Part shown: one piece after another, positions 16,081 through 24,961 of the stretch
Numbering within the stretch: the first letter of the stretch is position 1
Layout of the letters: each line of letters starts with the position of its first letter
Source: Nocardia sp. CY41
Lineage (GTDB): Bacteria > Actinomycetota > Actinomycetes > Mycobacteriales > Mycobacteriaceae
DNA length: 64,000 bases
Direction of reading: 5' to 3'
Assembly: GCF_009829325.1 (NCBI RefSeq)
Contig: NZ_VUOS01000019.1
Coordinates: 175,136 to 239,135, forward strand
Translations under genes and position numbers: made by a program
The notes under the pieces: model-generated
What the model saw: the letters and a program-made list of their open reading frames with translations, nothing else
Databases searched by the model: none
Told to the model about the DNA's origin: nothing

Positions 16081-17606
16081 CGGCCTGCCTCCGTCCGGGT
16101 GTTGAGAATGTTGACGCCGCGCACCAGAACCGAAGGGCAGCCGTGGCTTACCGCGGCGACTTGGCCGGGCTGCGCTTTGCCGCAGTTGAACGCACCGCCG
16201 AGCTGCCAGGTCGACGGGCCGCCCACGGCTTCCATCGCACCCCAGAAATCGGTGGTGGTGGCCTGGTAGGCGACGTCGCGCACCTGGCCGTCCAGCTTGC
16301 CGCCGCGAATGCGGAAGAACCGCTGCCCGGTGAACTGGAAGTTGTAGCGCTGCATGTCGATCGACCACGACTTGTCGCCGACGATGTACAGGCCGTCCTC
16401 CACGCGGGAGATCAGCTCCTCGGTGCTGGTGTCGCGGTCCGGATCGGGTTGCAGCGAGACGTTGGCCATCCGCTGGATCGGCACGTGATGGGCGGAGTCC
16501 GCGTACGAGCAGCCGTTGGACCGCCGCAAACCCAGGCGCGGCGCGAACACCCGGTCCAGTTGGTAGCCGACCAGGACCCCGTCGCGGACCAGATCCCAGC
16601 GCTGCCCGGCGACGCCCTCGTCGTCGTAGCCGACACTGGCCAGCCCGTGCGATTCGGTGCGGTCGCCGGTCACGTACATGATCGGGGTGCCGTAGCGCAG
16701 CGTGCCGAGCTTGTCCGGCGTGGCGAACGAGGTTCCCGCGTAAGCGGATTCGTAGCCGATGGCCCGGTCGTACTCGGTGGCGTGGCCGATGGATTCGTGG
16801 ATGGTCAGCCACAGGTTGGTCGGGTCGACGACGAGGTCGGTCGGCCCGGCCTGCACGCTGGGCGCTTTCACCTTCTCGGCCAGCCATTCCGGGATCCGGG
16901 CGAGTTCGCCGTCCCAGTCCCACACGCCGTCGGCGCCGGTGACGTACTCCCAGCCGCGGCCCGCGGGTGCGGCCAGCGTGCGCATCGTCTCGAACACTCC
17001 CGCCGAAGTGTCCACCGTGATCGCTTCGAGGCTCGGGTGCAGCCGCACCCGTTGCTGGGTGATCGAAGAGCCCGCGGTGTCGGCGTAGTAGGTCTGCTCC
17101 TTGACCTGCAGCACGCTCGCGGTGACGTGGTCCACCCCGTCGGCATGCGACAGGCGCTCCGAATAATCCTGCAGCACGCCGAGCTTCTCACCGGTCGGCA
17201 CGGCGAACGGGTCGATGTCGTACTCCGAGACCCACCGCGCGCCCGCGTAGCGCGGCTCGTCGGCGAGCTCGACGCGTTCGCGGTTGAGGGCGCGCAGCGA
17301 GGTGGCGACCGTGACCGCCGTGCGCGCCACCTCGGCGGCGGTAGCGGGAGTCAGCGCGGCGTGCGACGCGAAGCCCCACGTGCCGTCGACGACCACCCGC
17401 ACGGCGAAGCCGAGCCGCGTGCTGTCGGTGACGGCCTCGACCCGGCCGTCGCGCAACCGGATCGACTGGGTGACCAGGCGATGCACCCGCAGGTCCGCGT
17501 GCTCGGCGCCGGCTGCCGTAGCCGCGGCCAGGGCGGCGTCGGCGAGCGCGGCCAGGGGCAGGTCGAGGAACTCGGCGTCCACGTCTCTGGAAGTCGCGAT
17601 GCTCAC
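16077..17606 (-). CDS. tldD: TldD-type metallopeptidase
   Basis: 509 residues from GTG 17606. The zinc site HESIGHATEYDRA (HExxxH) lies at about residue 270, followed by DRTESHGLASVGYDDEGV and SWSIDMQRYNFQFTGQRFFRI. TldD supplies the catalytic metal in the TldD/TldE complex. Translation is coupled to tldE. The GTG start has only a weak AGG upstream; a longer in-frame extension reaches 17816 but lacks conserved sequence. Confidence 0.9.
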   Translation of the reverse strand: MSIATSRDVDAEFLDLPLAALADAALAAATAAGAEHADLRVHRLVTQSIRLRDGRVEAVTDSTRLGFAVRVVVDGTWGFASHAALTPATAAEVARTAVTVATSLRALNRERVELADEPRYAGARWVSEYDIDPFAVPTGEKLGVLQDYSERLSHADGVDHVTASVLQVKEQTYYADTAGSSITQQRVRLHPSLEAITVDTSAGVFETMRTLAAPAGRGWEYVTGADGVWDWDGELARIPEWLAEKVKAPSVQAGPTDLVVDPTNLWLTIHESIGHATEYDRAIGYESAYAGTSFATPDKLGTLRYGTPIMYVTGDRTESHGLASVGYDDEGVAGQRWDLVRDGVLVGYQLDRVFAPRLGLRRSNGCSYADSAHHVPIQRMANVSLQPDPDRDTSTEELISRVEDGLYIVGDKSWSIDMQRYNFQFTGQRFFRIRGGKLDGQVRDVAYQATTTDFWGAMEAVGGPSTWQLGGAFNCGKAQPGQVAAVSHGCPSVLVRGVNILNTRTEAGR

Positions 17607-17763
17607 CCGCACCAACCTAGTCGGTGCCCACACGGTGATCACACACTGTGCGAAACCGCATCGCGTGCCGGTGCGCACCGGATGCGGAGCGGCGCAGGGC
17701 GAACGGCGCGCGCGACACTCGCGCCTACGGCGTGTTGCTCGCCGGATGCCGTACTGTGCCCGC

Positions 17764-18411
17764 GTGCCGCCATCCGCCCTTCGTGACCGCAAACGCGAAC
17801 GTACCCGCCGAGCCATCCTGGAAGCCGCAGCCGAGCTGTTCGAGACCAGAGGCTACGAGGAGACCACGGTGGCCGACATCGCCGCCGCGGCGGACGTCGG
17901 CACCCGCACGTTCTTCAACTATTTCGCCAGCAAGGAAGAGTTGCTCTTTCCCGAATCCGACGAGCGGGTGCGCGCGGCGGTGGTGGCCATCGCGGGCAGG
18001 CGTCCCGGAGAACGCCCGGTGGAGGTCTTGCTGCGCGCGTTGCGTGCCGCGGGCGACAATCCCGGTGAACACCTCGTCGACGATCTGTACGCCCGGATCG
18101 GAGCGCTGCGCGCGGAGGTGTCGCGGACCGTCCCCGCGGTGAGCGGGCGCGCCGCGCATGCCCAGTTGGTCACCCAGCGTGAGATCGCCAGGCAGTTGCA
18201 CAAGGCGTTCCCCGCCGAACTCGACGAGGTCGGCGCCGCCGCATTGGTCGGCGCGGTCGTCGGCGCGGTGTCGGGTGCGCTGACGGTGCTGTTCCAGCAG
18301 CCGGTGGCCGGTGTGGAGGACGCCGAGCGCCTGCAGCGCAGGATTCACGAGACGACGTCGCGGGTGCTGCGGCCCTGGCTCGCCACCCAGCACGCCGAAC
18401 CGGTGGGCTGA
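17764..18411 (+). CDS. TetR-family transcriptional regulator
   Basis: 215 residues from GTG 17764 (ATG 17746 in frame is an alternative). No ribosome site is visible and TACTGT lies just upstream, so the mRNA may be leaderless. N-terminal HTH: RTRRAILEAAAELFETRGYE ETTVADIAAAADVGTRTFFNYFASKEELL (about 12-60). The C-terminal ligand domain is divergent. The stop codon abuts the stop of the convergent TSUP exporter. The target is unknown. Confidence 0.87.
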   Translation: MPPSALRDRKRERTRRAILEAAAELFETRGYEETTVADIAAAADVGTRTFFNYFASKEELLFPESDERVRAAVVAIAGRRPGERPVEVLLRALRAAGDNPGEHLVDDLYARIGALRAEVSRTVPAVSGRAAHAQLVTQREIARQLHKAFPAELDEVGAAALVGAVVGAVSGALTVLFQQPVAGVEDAERLQRRIHETTSRVLRPWLATQHAEPVG

Positions 18412-19179
18412 TCAGCCGAACTGCTGCCAGCCCAGCCGGAGCACCATCCCGATCACGACCACCAGCAGCACGATGCGCACGAACTCGGCGCCCTTGCGCA
18501 GCGCCATGCGCGCGCCGACCACGGCGCCGACAACGTTCGCGACGGCCATTCCCGCGCCCAGTGCCCACAGGATGTGCCCGGTCGCCCCGAAGAACAGCAG
18601 AGCGCCGAGGTTGGATCCGCAGTTGATCACCTTGGCCATGGCGGCGGCCCGGACGAACTCGGTGCCCAGCAAGGTCGCGAAGGTGATGATGAGGAAGGTG
18701 CCGGTGCCCGGCCCGAGCAGCCCGTCGTAGAAGCCGATAAGACCGGCCGCCAGCGCCATCGTGAGAACCACCTTGCGCCGGGTGGGCGGATGCGTGGCCA
18801 GGGTGACGCCGATCGACGGGCGCAGCGTGACGAACACGGCGACGCCGACCAGCACCACCATCACGATCGGGATGAACAGTTCGCGGTCGATCAGCGAGAC
18901 CGCGGCCGCGCCGACCGCGGCCGCCCCCGCGGCGATCACCGCTGCGGGCAGCAGCACCCGCCAGCGCATCGGCACCTTGCGCGCGAAGGTCAGGACCGAC
19001 GCGCTGGTCCCGGCCACCGCGGCGAGCTTATTGGTGCCCAACGCGGTCTGCGGCGCGATTCCTGGCGCCACCACGAACAACGTCGGCAGCACGATCAGGC
19101 CGCCGCCGCCCACCACCGCGTCCACCCAGCCCGCGGCCGTCGCCGCCGTCAACAGAACCGCCCAGTCTCCGATCTCCAC
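18412..19179 (-). CDS. TSUP-family (TauE/SafE) membrane transporter
   Basis: 255 residues from GTG 19179; a TTG at 19191 would add four residues. About eight hydrophobic helices. The duplicated TSUP signatures are GWVDAVVGGGGLIVLPTL with QTALGTNKLAAVAGT in the first half and GFYDGLLGPGTGTFLIITF with AAAMAKVINCGSNLGAL in the second. The family exports sulfite, sulfoacetate or related organosulfur anions. The substrate here is not deducible. It is divergent from the histidine kinase gene. Confidence 0.87.
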   Translation of the reverse strand: MEIGDWAVLLTAATAAGWVDAVVGGGGLIVLPTLFVVAPGIAPQTALGTNKLAAVAGTSASVLTFARKVPMRWRVLLPAAVIAAGAAAVGAAAVSLIDRELFIPIVMVVLVGVAVFVTLRPSIGVTLATHPPTRRKVVLTMALAAGLIGFYDGLLGPGTGTFLIITFATLLGTEFVRAAAMAKVINCGSNLGALLFFGATGHILWALGAGMAVANVVGAVVGARMALRKGAEFVRIVLLVVVIGMVLRLGWQQFG

Positions 19180-19285
19180 GACGTCAGACAACCAGACCCC
19201 GGATCGGGGCCGCGCCGGGTGTGCTCGCGCAGACCGCTCCGCCGGGCCGTCCTGCCCGCGTGCCGCTCGCACCTAGGCTGATGCC

Positions 19286-20455
19286 GTGCGTCGTTTCAGT
19301 CTGTGGCTCCGGGGGAAGCCCGTCGTGGCCGATTCGGTGCTTGCGGCGATTTTCGTGCTGCTCGAGGTCATCGGTGTGGGCAACGCCCACAACAAGCTCG
19401 CCTACCTTGCCGTCGGGGTGCTGCTGCCGCTACCGCTCACCCTGCGGCGGGTGTACCCCCGGGCCATGGCGGCCCTCACCTTGGCGCTGTCGCTGACGGA
19501 GACGCTGGTGGGCTTCCTCGCCGAGGACGACGCCGACCACATCGCGCAGTTGTCCCACGGCATCATGCTGTACACGCTGGTCGCTTACGTCGGCAGGCGG
19601 GCCGGATTGTGGTACGGGCTCGGCCTGGCGGTGGACCTCGCGCTGTCGATCGTGGCCATCGGGAAACCCGCCGGGTCCGACGGCGTGTTCACCGTGATGT
19701 TCTACGCCTTGTGCTGGACGCTCGCGGAGTTCATCGGCGCGCGGCACGCCTACGACGCCGAGGTGGCGGCCCGGCTCGCGGTCGCCGACTACGACAAGGA
19801 GCGTCGCGCGCACGACGCCGTCGCGGCCGAACGCACCCGCATCGCGCGGGAGTTGCACGATGTGGTGGCGCACGCGGTGAGCGTCATCATCGTGCAGGCC
19901 GACGGCGCGAAGTACGCGCTGCGCCGCGACCCGGACGCGGCCGAACAGGCGCTCGGCACCATCGCGGGCACCGGCCGCGAAGCGCTGCGGGAACTGCGCC
20001 GGACCGTGGCCCTGCTGCGCACCGAGCACGCTCCCGATCAACTGCCCCAGCACGGCACCGCCGGCATCGCCAAGGTCGTGGAGATGATGCGCGGCACCGG
20101 CCTGGCCGTGGAGCTCGAGCTGAGTGGCGAACTCGATGACATCGCACCCGAGGTGAGTCTGGGCGTGCACCGCATCGTGCAGGAATCGCTGACCAACACA
20201 CTGCGGCACGCGGGGCCGCACCCGAAGGCGTGGGTGCGCGTGCGCCGCACCGACGCCGACGTGCTGATCGACGTCACCGACACCGGCGGGGTCTCGCCGC
20301 ACGACTCGGCGCGCATCCAGGGCAGCGGACTCGGCCTGGTCGGGATGCGTGAACGCGTCGCAGTGCTGGGCGGCAGCCTGGAGGCGGGCCGCGACGCCGA
20401 CGGAGCCTGGCGCGTGCACGCCAGCATCCCGCTGCGGCCCGGCCTCGCCGAGTGA
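19286..20455 (+). CDS. NarL-type sensor histidine kinase
   Basis: 389 residues from GTG 19286. Four or five transmembrane helices occupy residues 10-150. The HisKA_3 box is ERTRIARELHDVVAHAVSV with the phosphoacceptor His, followed by REALRELRRTVALL. The ATPase domain has IVQESLTNTLRHAG (N box) and GSGLGLVGMRERVAVLGG (G2 box). With no large extracellular loop, the sensor is probably membrane-embedded. It pairs with the response regulator 124 bp downstream. Confidence 0.9.
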   Translation: MRRFSLWLRGKPVVADSVLAAIFVLLEVIGVGNAHNKLAYLAVGVLLPLPLTLRRVYPRAMAALTLALSLTETLVGFLAEDDADHIAQLSHGIMLYTLVAYVGRRAGLWYGLGLAVDLALSIVAIGKPAGSDGVFTVMFYALCWTLAEFIGARHAYDAEVAARLAVADYDKERRAHDAVAAERTRIARELHDVVAHAVSVIIVQADGAKYALRRDPDAAEQALGTIAGTGREALRELRRTVALLRTEHAPDQLPQHGTAGIAKVVEMMRGTGLAVELELSGELDDIAPEVSLGVHRIVQESLTNTLRHAGPHPKAWVRVRRTDADVLIDVTDTGGVSPHDSARIQGSGLGLVGMRERVAVLGGSLEAGRDADGAWRVHASIPLRPGLAE

Positions 20456-20579
20456 GCCTGGTCACCGGCCCCTGCGCCCACCGCGTAAACCGCTGCGGCG
20501 CAGGATGATCGGCCGACGGTGCGGGGCCGGCCCGTGCAGCTCGTCCGGCGCGCCGAGGCGTTCGCGTTACATTGGGGGC

Positions 20580-21239
20580 GTGCCGATCACCGTTCTCGTC
20601 GTCGATGACCAGGAACTCATGCGGATGGGATTGAAGATGGTGCTCGGCGCGCACCCGGACATCGACGTGATCGGTGAGGCGGCCAACGGCGCCGCCGCGG
20701 TCGCCGCCGCGGCCGAACTGCGACCCGACGTTGTGCTGATGGACGTGCGGATGCCCGTGGTGGACGGGGTCGTCGCCACCACTCGGATCGTGGAGGCAGG
20801 GCACGGCAGCCGGGTGCTGGTCATGACGACCTTCGACCTCGACGAGCACGCGCTCGGCGCGCTGCGCGCCGGAGCCAGCGGATTCCTGCTGAAGGACACT
20901 CCGCCCGAGGATCTCGTCTCGGCCATCCGCAGCGTCGCCGCCGGTGACGCCGTGGTCTCGCCGAAGGTCACCAAGCGTCTGCTGGACCGGCTCATCGCGG
21001 AGAACCCGGCGCGTACCCGCGACCCGGGCGTGCTCGACGTACTCACCGCCCGCGAGCGCGAAGTGCTCGAGCAGATCGCCGCCGGACGCTCCAACGCCGA
21101 GATCGCCGAACAGTTGTACCTGTCGGAGGCCACGGTCAAGACGCACGTGGGCCGGGTGCTCACCAAACTCGGTCTGCGCGACCGCGTTCAAGCGGTCGTG
21201 CTGGCCTACGAGACCGGATTGGTGCGTCCCGGCGGCTGA
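20580..21239 (+). CDS. NarL/LuxR-type response regulator
   Basis: 219 residues from GTG 20580. Receiver domain: VLVVDDQELMRMGLKMVL, phosphoacceptor Asp in DVVLMDVRMPVVDG, then MTTFDLDEHALGALRAGASGF and LLKD. C-terminal HTH: LTAREREVLEQIAAGRSNAE IAEQLYLSEATVKTHVGRVL. It is the cognate partner of the kinase just upstream. The regulon is unknown; the divergent TSUP exporter is a candidate target by position. Confidence 0.92.
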   Translation: MPITVLVVDDQELMRMGLKMVLGAHPDIDVIGEAANGAAAVAAAAELRPDVVLMDVRMPVVDGVVATTRIVEAGHGSRVLVMTTFDLDEHALGALRAGASGFLLKDTPPEDLVSAIRSVAAGDAVVSPKVTKRLLDRLIAENPARTRDPGVLDVLTAREREVLEQIAAGRSNAEIAEQLYLSEATVKTHVGRVLTKLGLRDRVQAVVLAYETGLVRPGG

Positions 21240-21331
21240 GGCGAGACGGATCTCAGCGACCTATCAGGCGAATCGGGGAGCAAAACCCCGGTGCGGCACG
21301 TTGACCGAGTAGATCGTCCGAAAGGATCGCC

Positions 21332-21814
21332 ATGCCCGCCTTGTTGTTCGTGTTGTACGTCGTCGTCGAAGTCACCGCGCTGGTCGCGGTCGGTCAGCTG
21401 ATCGGCGTGCTGCCGACCATCCTGCTGCTCATCGCCGGGTCGGCCGCGGGCATGCTGCTGGTCGGCTCGCAGGGGCGGCGTGTGTTCGAGCAGTTCCGCC
21501 GGGCCGCGCGCGGGGAAGTGGCTCCAGGGACCGCCGTGGCCGACGGCGCCCTGGTCGCGGCGGGCGGGGTGCTGATGTTCGTACCCGGCCTGGTCACGTC
21601 GGTGTTCGGCCTGCTCCTGCTGCTGCCGCCGACGCGGTTGCTGGTACGGCCCCTGGTCACGGCGTTCGCCGCACGGCGCTTCCGCAGGCTCGTCGCGACG
21701 GCTCCCTACCGTGGCGTGGTCGTCGACGGCGGTGAAGTGGTCGACGGCGTCGTGGTGGGGCAGTGGTACGACGACGGCCAGAGCACCGCGCGCCGCGCGA
21801 TCAGCGCGCCCTGA
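21332..21814 (+). CDS. fxsA: FxsA-family membrane protein
   Basis: 160 residues from ATG 21332 with GAAAGGA upstream. FxsA layout: two N-terminal helices (LLFVLYVVVEVTALVAVGQL, GVLPTILLLIAGSAAGMLLVG), QGRRVFEQFRRAARGE, then a third/fourth hydrophobic pair (LVAAGGVLMFVPGLVTSVFG) and a polar tail. E. coli FxsA modulates phage-T7 exclusion by the F plasmid; its cell function is unclear. Its position near lnt and rbpA matches Rv2053c in M. tuberculosis. Confidence 0.87.
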   Translation: MPALLFVLYVVVEVTALVAVGQLIGVLPTILLLIAGSAAGMLLVGSQGRRVFEQFRRAARGEVAPGTAVADGALVAAGGVLMFVPGLVTSVFGLLLLLPPTRLLVRPLVTAFAARRFRRLVATAPYRGVVVDGGEVVDGVVVGQWYDDGQSTARRAISAP

Positions 21815-21870
21815 CGGCGAAGTCGGCGCACCCGGTTCCGTGTGGCGTCGCGAGGGGCTATCGTGGCGCG

Positions 21871-22128
21871 ATGGCCACCGAGCAACTCACCGTGACGGTG
21901 AGCGAGGAGCTGGCCGCCGCGGTGAAACGAGCGGCGGCGGCTGCGGGACAGTCGATTTCCGGATTCGCGGCCGCGGCGCTGCGGCTGGAGCTGATCGCCG
22001 TGGAGGCGGGGTGCCTGCCCCCGGCGGCCGGGCGTGCCGGAGGTGCGCCGCCGCCGGAGTACGCGGAGGTAATGGCGGTGCTGGCGCAGCCGGAGGATCT
22101 GGCGCGTCACCCCGTGCTGAACGGCTGA
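21871..22128 (+). CDS. Ribbon-helix-helix (CopG/antitoxin-like) small protein
   Basis: 85 residues from ATG 21871. EQLTVTVSEELAAAVKRAAAAAGQSISGFAAAALR (residues 4-38) reads as a ribbon-helix-helix DNA-binding fold, as in many antitoxins. The C-terminal 45 residues have no hallmark. No toxin-like partner follows: the next gene is an amidohydrolase. It may be an orphan antitoxin or a plain repressor. Confidence 0.65.
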   Translation: MATEQLTVTVSEELAAAVKRAAAAAGQSISGFAAAALRLELIAVEAGCLPPAAGRAGGAPPPEYAEVMAVLAQPEDLARHPVLNG

Positions 22129-22168
22129 CCGAAACCGCCGGAACGGCCATACGGCAGACTGGTGCCTC

Positions 22169-23767
22169 GTGAGTACCCAGTTGCTGATCGGCGGTCGTTT
22201 CTACAGTGCCAGTTCGCCCGACGCCACGGCGATGGCGGTGAGCGACGGGACCGTCGTCTGGCTGGGCGCCGAGCAACCAGGTCGCGCGCTGCATCCGGAC
22301 GCCGAGGTCATCGACCTCGACGGCGCCTTCGTCGCGCCGGCGTTCGTCGATCCGCACGTGCACGTCACCGCCTTGGGCCTGAAGCTGACCGGGCTCGATC
22401 TCTCCACCGCCCGGTCGCTCGAGCACTGCCTGCGGCTGCTGCGGGAGTTCGCCCGGGCGCACCCGGAGGGGGTGGTGCTGGGCGACGGCTGGGACGAGAC
22501 AACCTGGCCGGAGGGCAGGCCGCCCACGGTCGAGGAGATCGACGCGGCGGCCGGTGCGGGCAGGCACGTCTACCTCTCGCGGGTGGACGCGCATTCGGCG
22601 GTGGCGTCCTCGGCGCTGCTGGACGGACTGCCCGAGTTTGCGGTGGCCGACGGATTCACCCGCGGCGAGCCGGTGCGGGCCGCCGCCCACCACGTGGTGC
22701 GCACCGCCGCGCTGGCGAGTCTGTCACGGGCACAACGGGATCGAGCGCGTGCCGCGGCACTCGACCACGCTGCCGCGCACGGGGTCGTGGCGGTCCACGA
22801 ATGCGCGGGCCCGGAGATCGCGGGCCGCGACGACGTCCGTGAACTGCTCGAGTTCGAGCACGGGGTCCAGGTGCGGGCCTACTGGGGCGAGGCGGTGCGC
22901 AGCGCCGAGCAGGCCCGCGCCCTCATCGGTGACCTCGGCGTGCACGCCCTCGGCGGCGATTTGTTCGTGGACGGGTCGTTCGGATCGCACACGGCGTGGC
23001 TACGCGCCCCCTATGCCGACGAATCAGGTTGCGGGCGAAGCTATCTCGATGCCGACGCGATCAGCGACCACGTCCGGGCCTGCACCGTCGCCGGTATCCA
23101 GGCCGGATTCCACGTGATCGGCGACGCCGCCATGGACGCCGTCGTCGCCGGTGTCGAACGGGTGGCCGCCGAACTGGGTGGTCCCGCGATCGCGGCGCTC
23201 GGGCATCGCGTCGAGCACGCCGAATTGCTCGACGGCGAGCACATCGCACGTCTCGCGCGCTGGGGTGTGATCGCCAGTGTGCAGCCGGGATTCGACGCCA
23301 CGTGGGGGGGATCGGACGGCATGTACGTCGCGCGGCTCGGCGCCGAGCGCGCCGCGACGCTGAACCCGTTCGCCGCCATGGCCTCCGCGGGCGTCGCCCT
23401 CGCGATCGGCTCCGACGCCCCGGTCACGGCGCTGGATCCGTGGGCGGCGGTACGTGCCGCGGCCAACCACCGCACACCCGGCCACGGCCTGTCCCCGCGC
23501 GCCGCCTTCGCCGCGGCCACACGCGGCGCCTGGCGCGCCGGGGGCGTCCGCGACGGAGTCGCGGGCACCCTGGTGCCCGGAGCGCCCGCCTCGTACGCGA
23601 TCTGGGATGCCGGCGAACTCGTCGTCACCGCGGCCGCGGATTCGGTGCAGCGCTGGTCCACCGACCCGCGCTCGCGCGTGCCTGGGCTGCCCGCATTGGA
23701 TGCCTGCGCGCCGCTGCCCACGTGCCTGCGTACCGTCCACCGCGGGGTGACGATCTATGCGAAATGA
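22169..23767 (+). CDS. Amidohydrolase family 3 protein (YtcJ/LAF3-like)
   Basis: 532 residues from GTG 22169. Metal-dependent hydrolase features: VAPAFVDPHVHVTALGLK (HxH site), HGVVAVHECAGPEIAG, GGDLFVDGSFGSHTAWL, GFHVIGDAAMDAVVAGVE, GHRVEHAELL, and GSDAPVTALDPWAAVRAAANHR near the C-terminus. This order matches the YtcJ-like amidohydrolase 3 group. The real substrate is unknown. It commonly sits upstream of lnt in mycolata, probably by conserved order rather than shared function. Confidence 0.87.
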   Translation: MSTQLLIGGRFYSASSPDATAMAVSDGTVVWLGAEQPGRALHPDAEVIDLDGAFVAPAFVDPHVHVTALGLKLTGLDLSTARSLEHCLRLLREFARAHPEGVVLGDGWDETTWPEGRPPTVEEIDAAAGAGRHVYLSRVDAHSAVASSALLDGLPEFAVADGFTRGEPVRAAAHHVVRTAALASLSRAQRDRARAAALDHAAAHGVVAVHECAGPEIAGRDDVRELLEFEHGVQVRAYWGEAVRSAEQARALIGDLGVHALGGDLFVDGSFGSHTAWLRAPYADESGCGRSYLDADAISDHVRACTVAGIQAGFHVIGDAAMDAVVAGVERVAAELGGPAIAALGHRVEHAELLDGEHIARLARWGVIASVQPGFDATWGGSDGMYVARLGAERAATLNPFAAMASAGVALAIGSDAPVTALDPWAAVRAAANHRTPGHGLSPRAAFAAATRGAWRAGGVRDGVAGTLVPGAPASYAIWDAGELVVTAAADSVQRWSTDPRSRVPGLPALDACAPLPTCLRTVHRGVTIYAK

Positions 23768-24961
23768 GCGGACGATCGCGGAGCCTACGGTGGCTCCCGA
23801 CCGTTCCGTGTCCGGCACTTCCGTGCGCCGCCACGGGCGGCCCGGCCGGACCTGCGTATATCGCGCCGGCGCCGCCGACCGCAGCTCGGCCGACCCGCGC
23901 AGCCGAGCTTCTCGGCCTACGCTCGGCACTCGACCGGCATCCGGGACGGAGCGTGCGCCGGAAGAGGGAGTGCACGGTGTGGGCGGCAGCCGCTCCGAGT
24001 CGGTAACCAAGTTTCTTCCGCGCCGTTGCCGAGCGCGGGAATTCGGACACGGTAGCGTCGCAGCGGACGCCGAGTGCCGAGTATGCGGCCGGCCCGTCGA
24101 TCCGCTCGGCACTGCGCGGTGGCGACCAGCGGGTGGCAGGTCGGCGTCGTGGCGCCTGACCCGCATGGGTCCATCCGTGGCTGTCACCGCCCTTTCCGTG
24201 AAGACGATTACGGTCCAAGCGCATCGGCGGAGCCTCTTGCGCTCGGCGTGTGCTACGACGCCGAGCAGGCGGTACCGCACTGAAGGCGGGTGCGATGTGG
24301 CACTGAGTGTCAGCCGGGGATGCTGGAGCGGGAGTCGTGAGCGTCAGGTGGGCCGATCGGAGGGGGTCTCCGGGCGAACACGCACGGCAAATCGGACGAA
24401 GCTGCCGCGGCGCGAGGTGATCGCGCAGGTAGAAGCCGGATTTTCGCCGGTCGCCGAGTGGCTTCCGATGCGCCGTGAGTTCGTCTCGTGCCGAGCGGTG
24501 AGTCGGCGACATCCCGCGGCCGAACGGGTTGTCGACCTGGCGCGACCGCAGACTGCCGGCTCACTGGTTCCCGCCGGAAATCGGGGTTCTGCCTGCCGTG
24601 GGGCGGTCGGGGCGCCGACTCCGAAGCAACGGCGGTTAACGATCCGGTGGCCTGCGGCGATTACCAGGTGGACGCCTCGTGACTCCGGCTCGGTGGTGGC
24701 CCGCGATTTTCTGCATTGCTCCTCCACCGAATCCGTTGTGGGGCGTGCAATCGCTACCGCGCGGCCGACGCGACACCGCCGGCGCGTCCAGGTCTGTGCG
24801 CGCCCGCAGAGCATGACGGCGACGATATCGAGTGTGACGAACGTCACGACTTGGGGTCGGCCGGGTTCCGCCGATCGACGGGCCCCGGGTGGTTTACGCC
24901 GGTCCACCTCGTGCGGACCAGCGTGGGTGCCGTCAGCGGCGGACTGGCGATCGCCGGCCCG
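23768..24961. other. 1.2-kb stretch without a convincing gene
   Basis: Between the amidohydrolase stop and the lnt start there are about 1.19 kb. Open frames exist on both strands, but their translations are Arg/Ser/Pro-rich and carry no domain, and no start has a credible ribosome site. For a genome this dense the gap is large. It may be decayed coding DNA left by rearrangement next to the synthetase insertion, or a long regulatory leader. No terminator, tRNA or mobile-element end was recognised. Confidence 0.5.
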
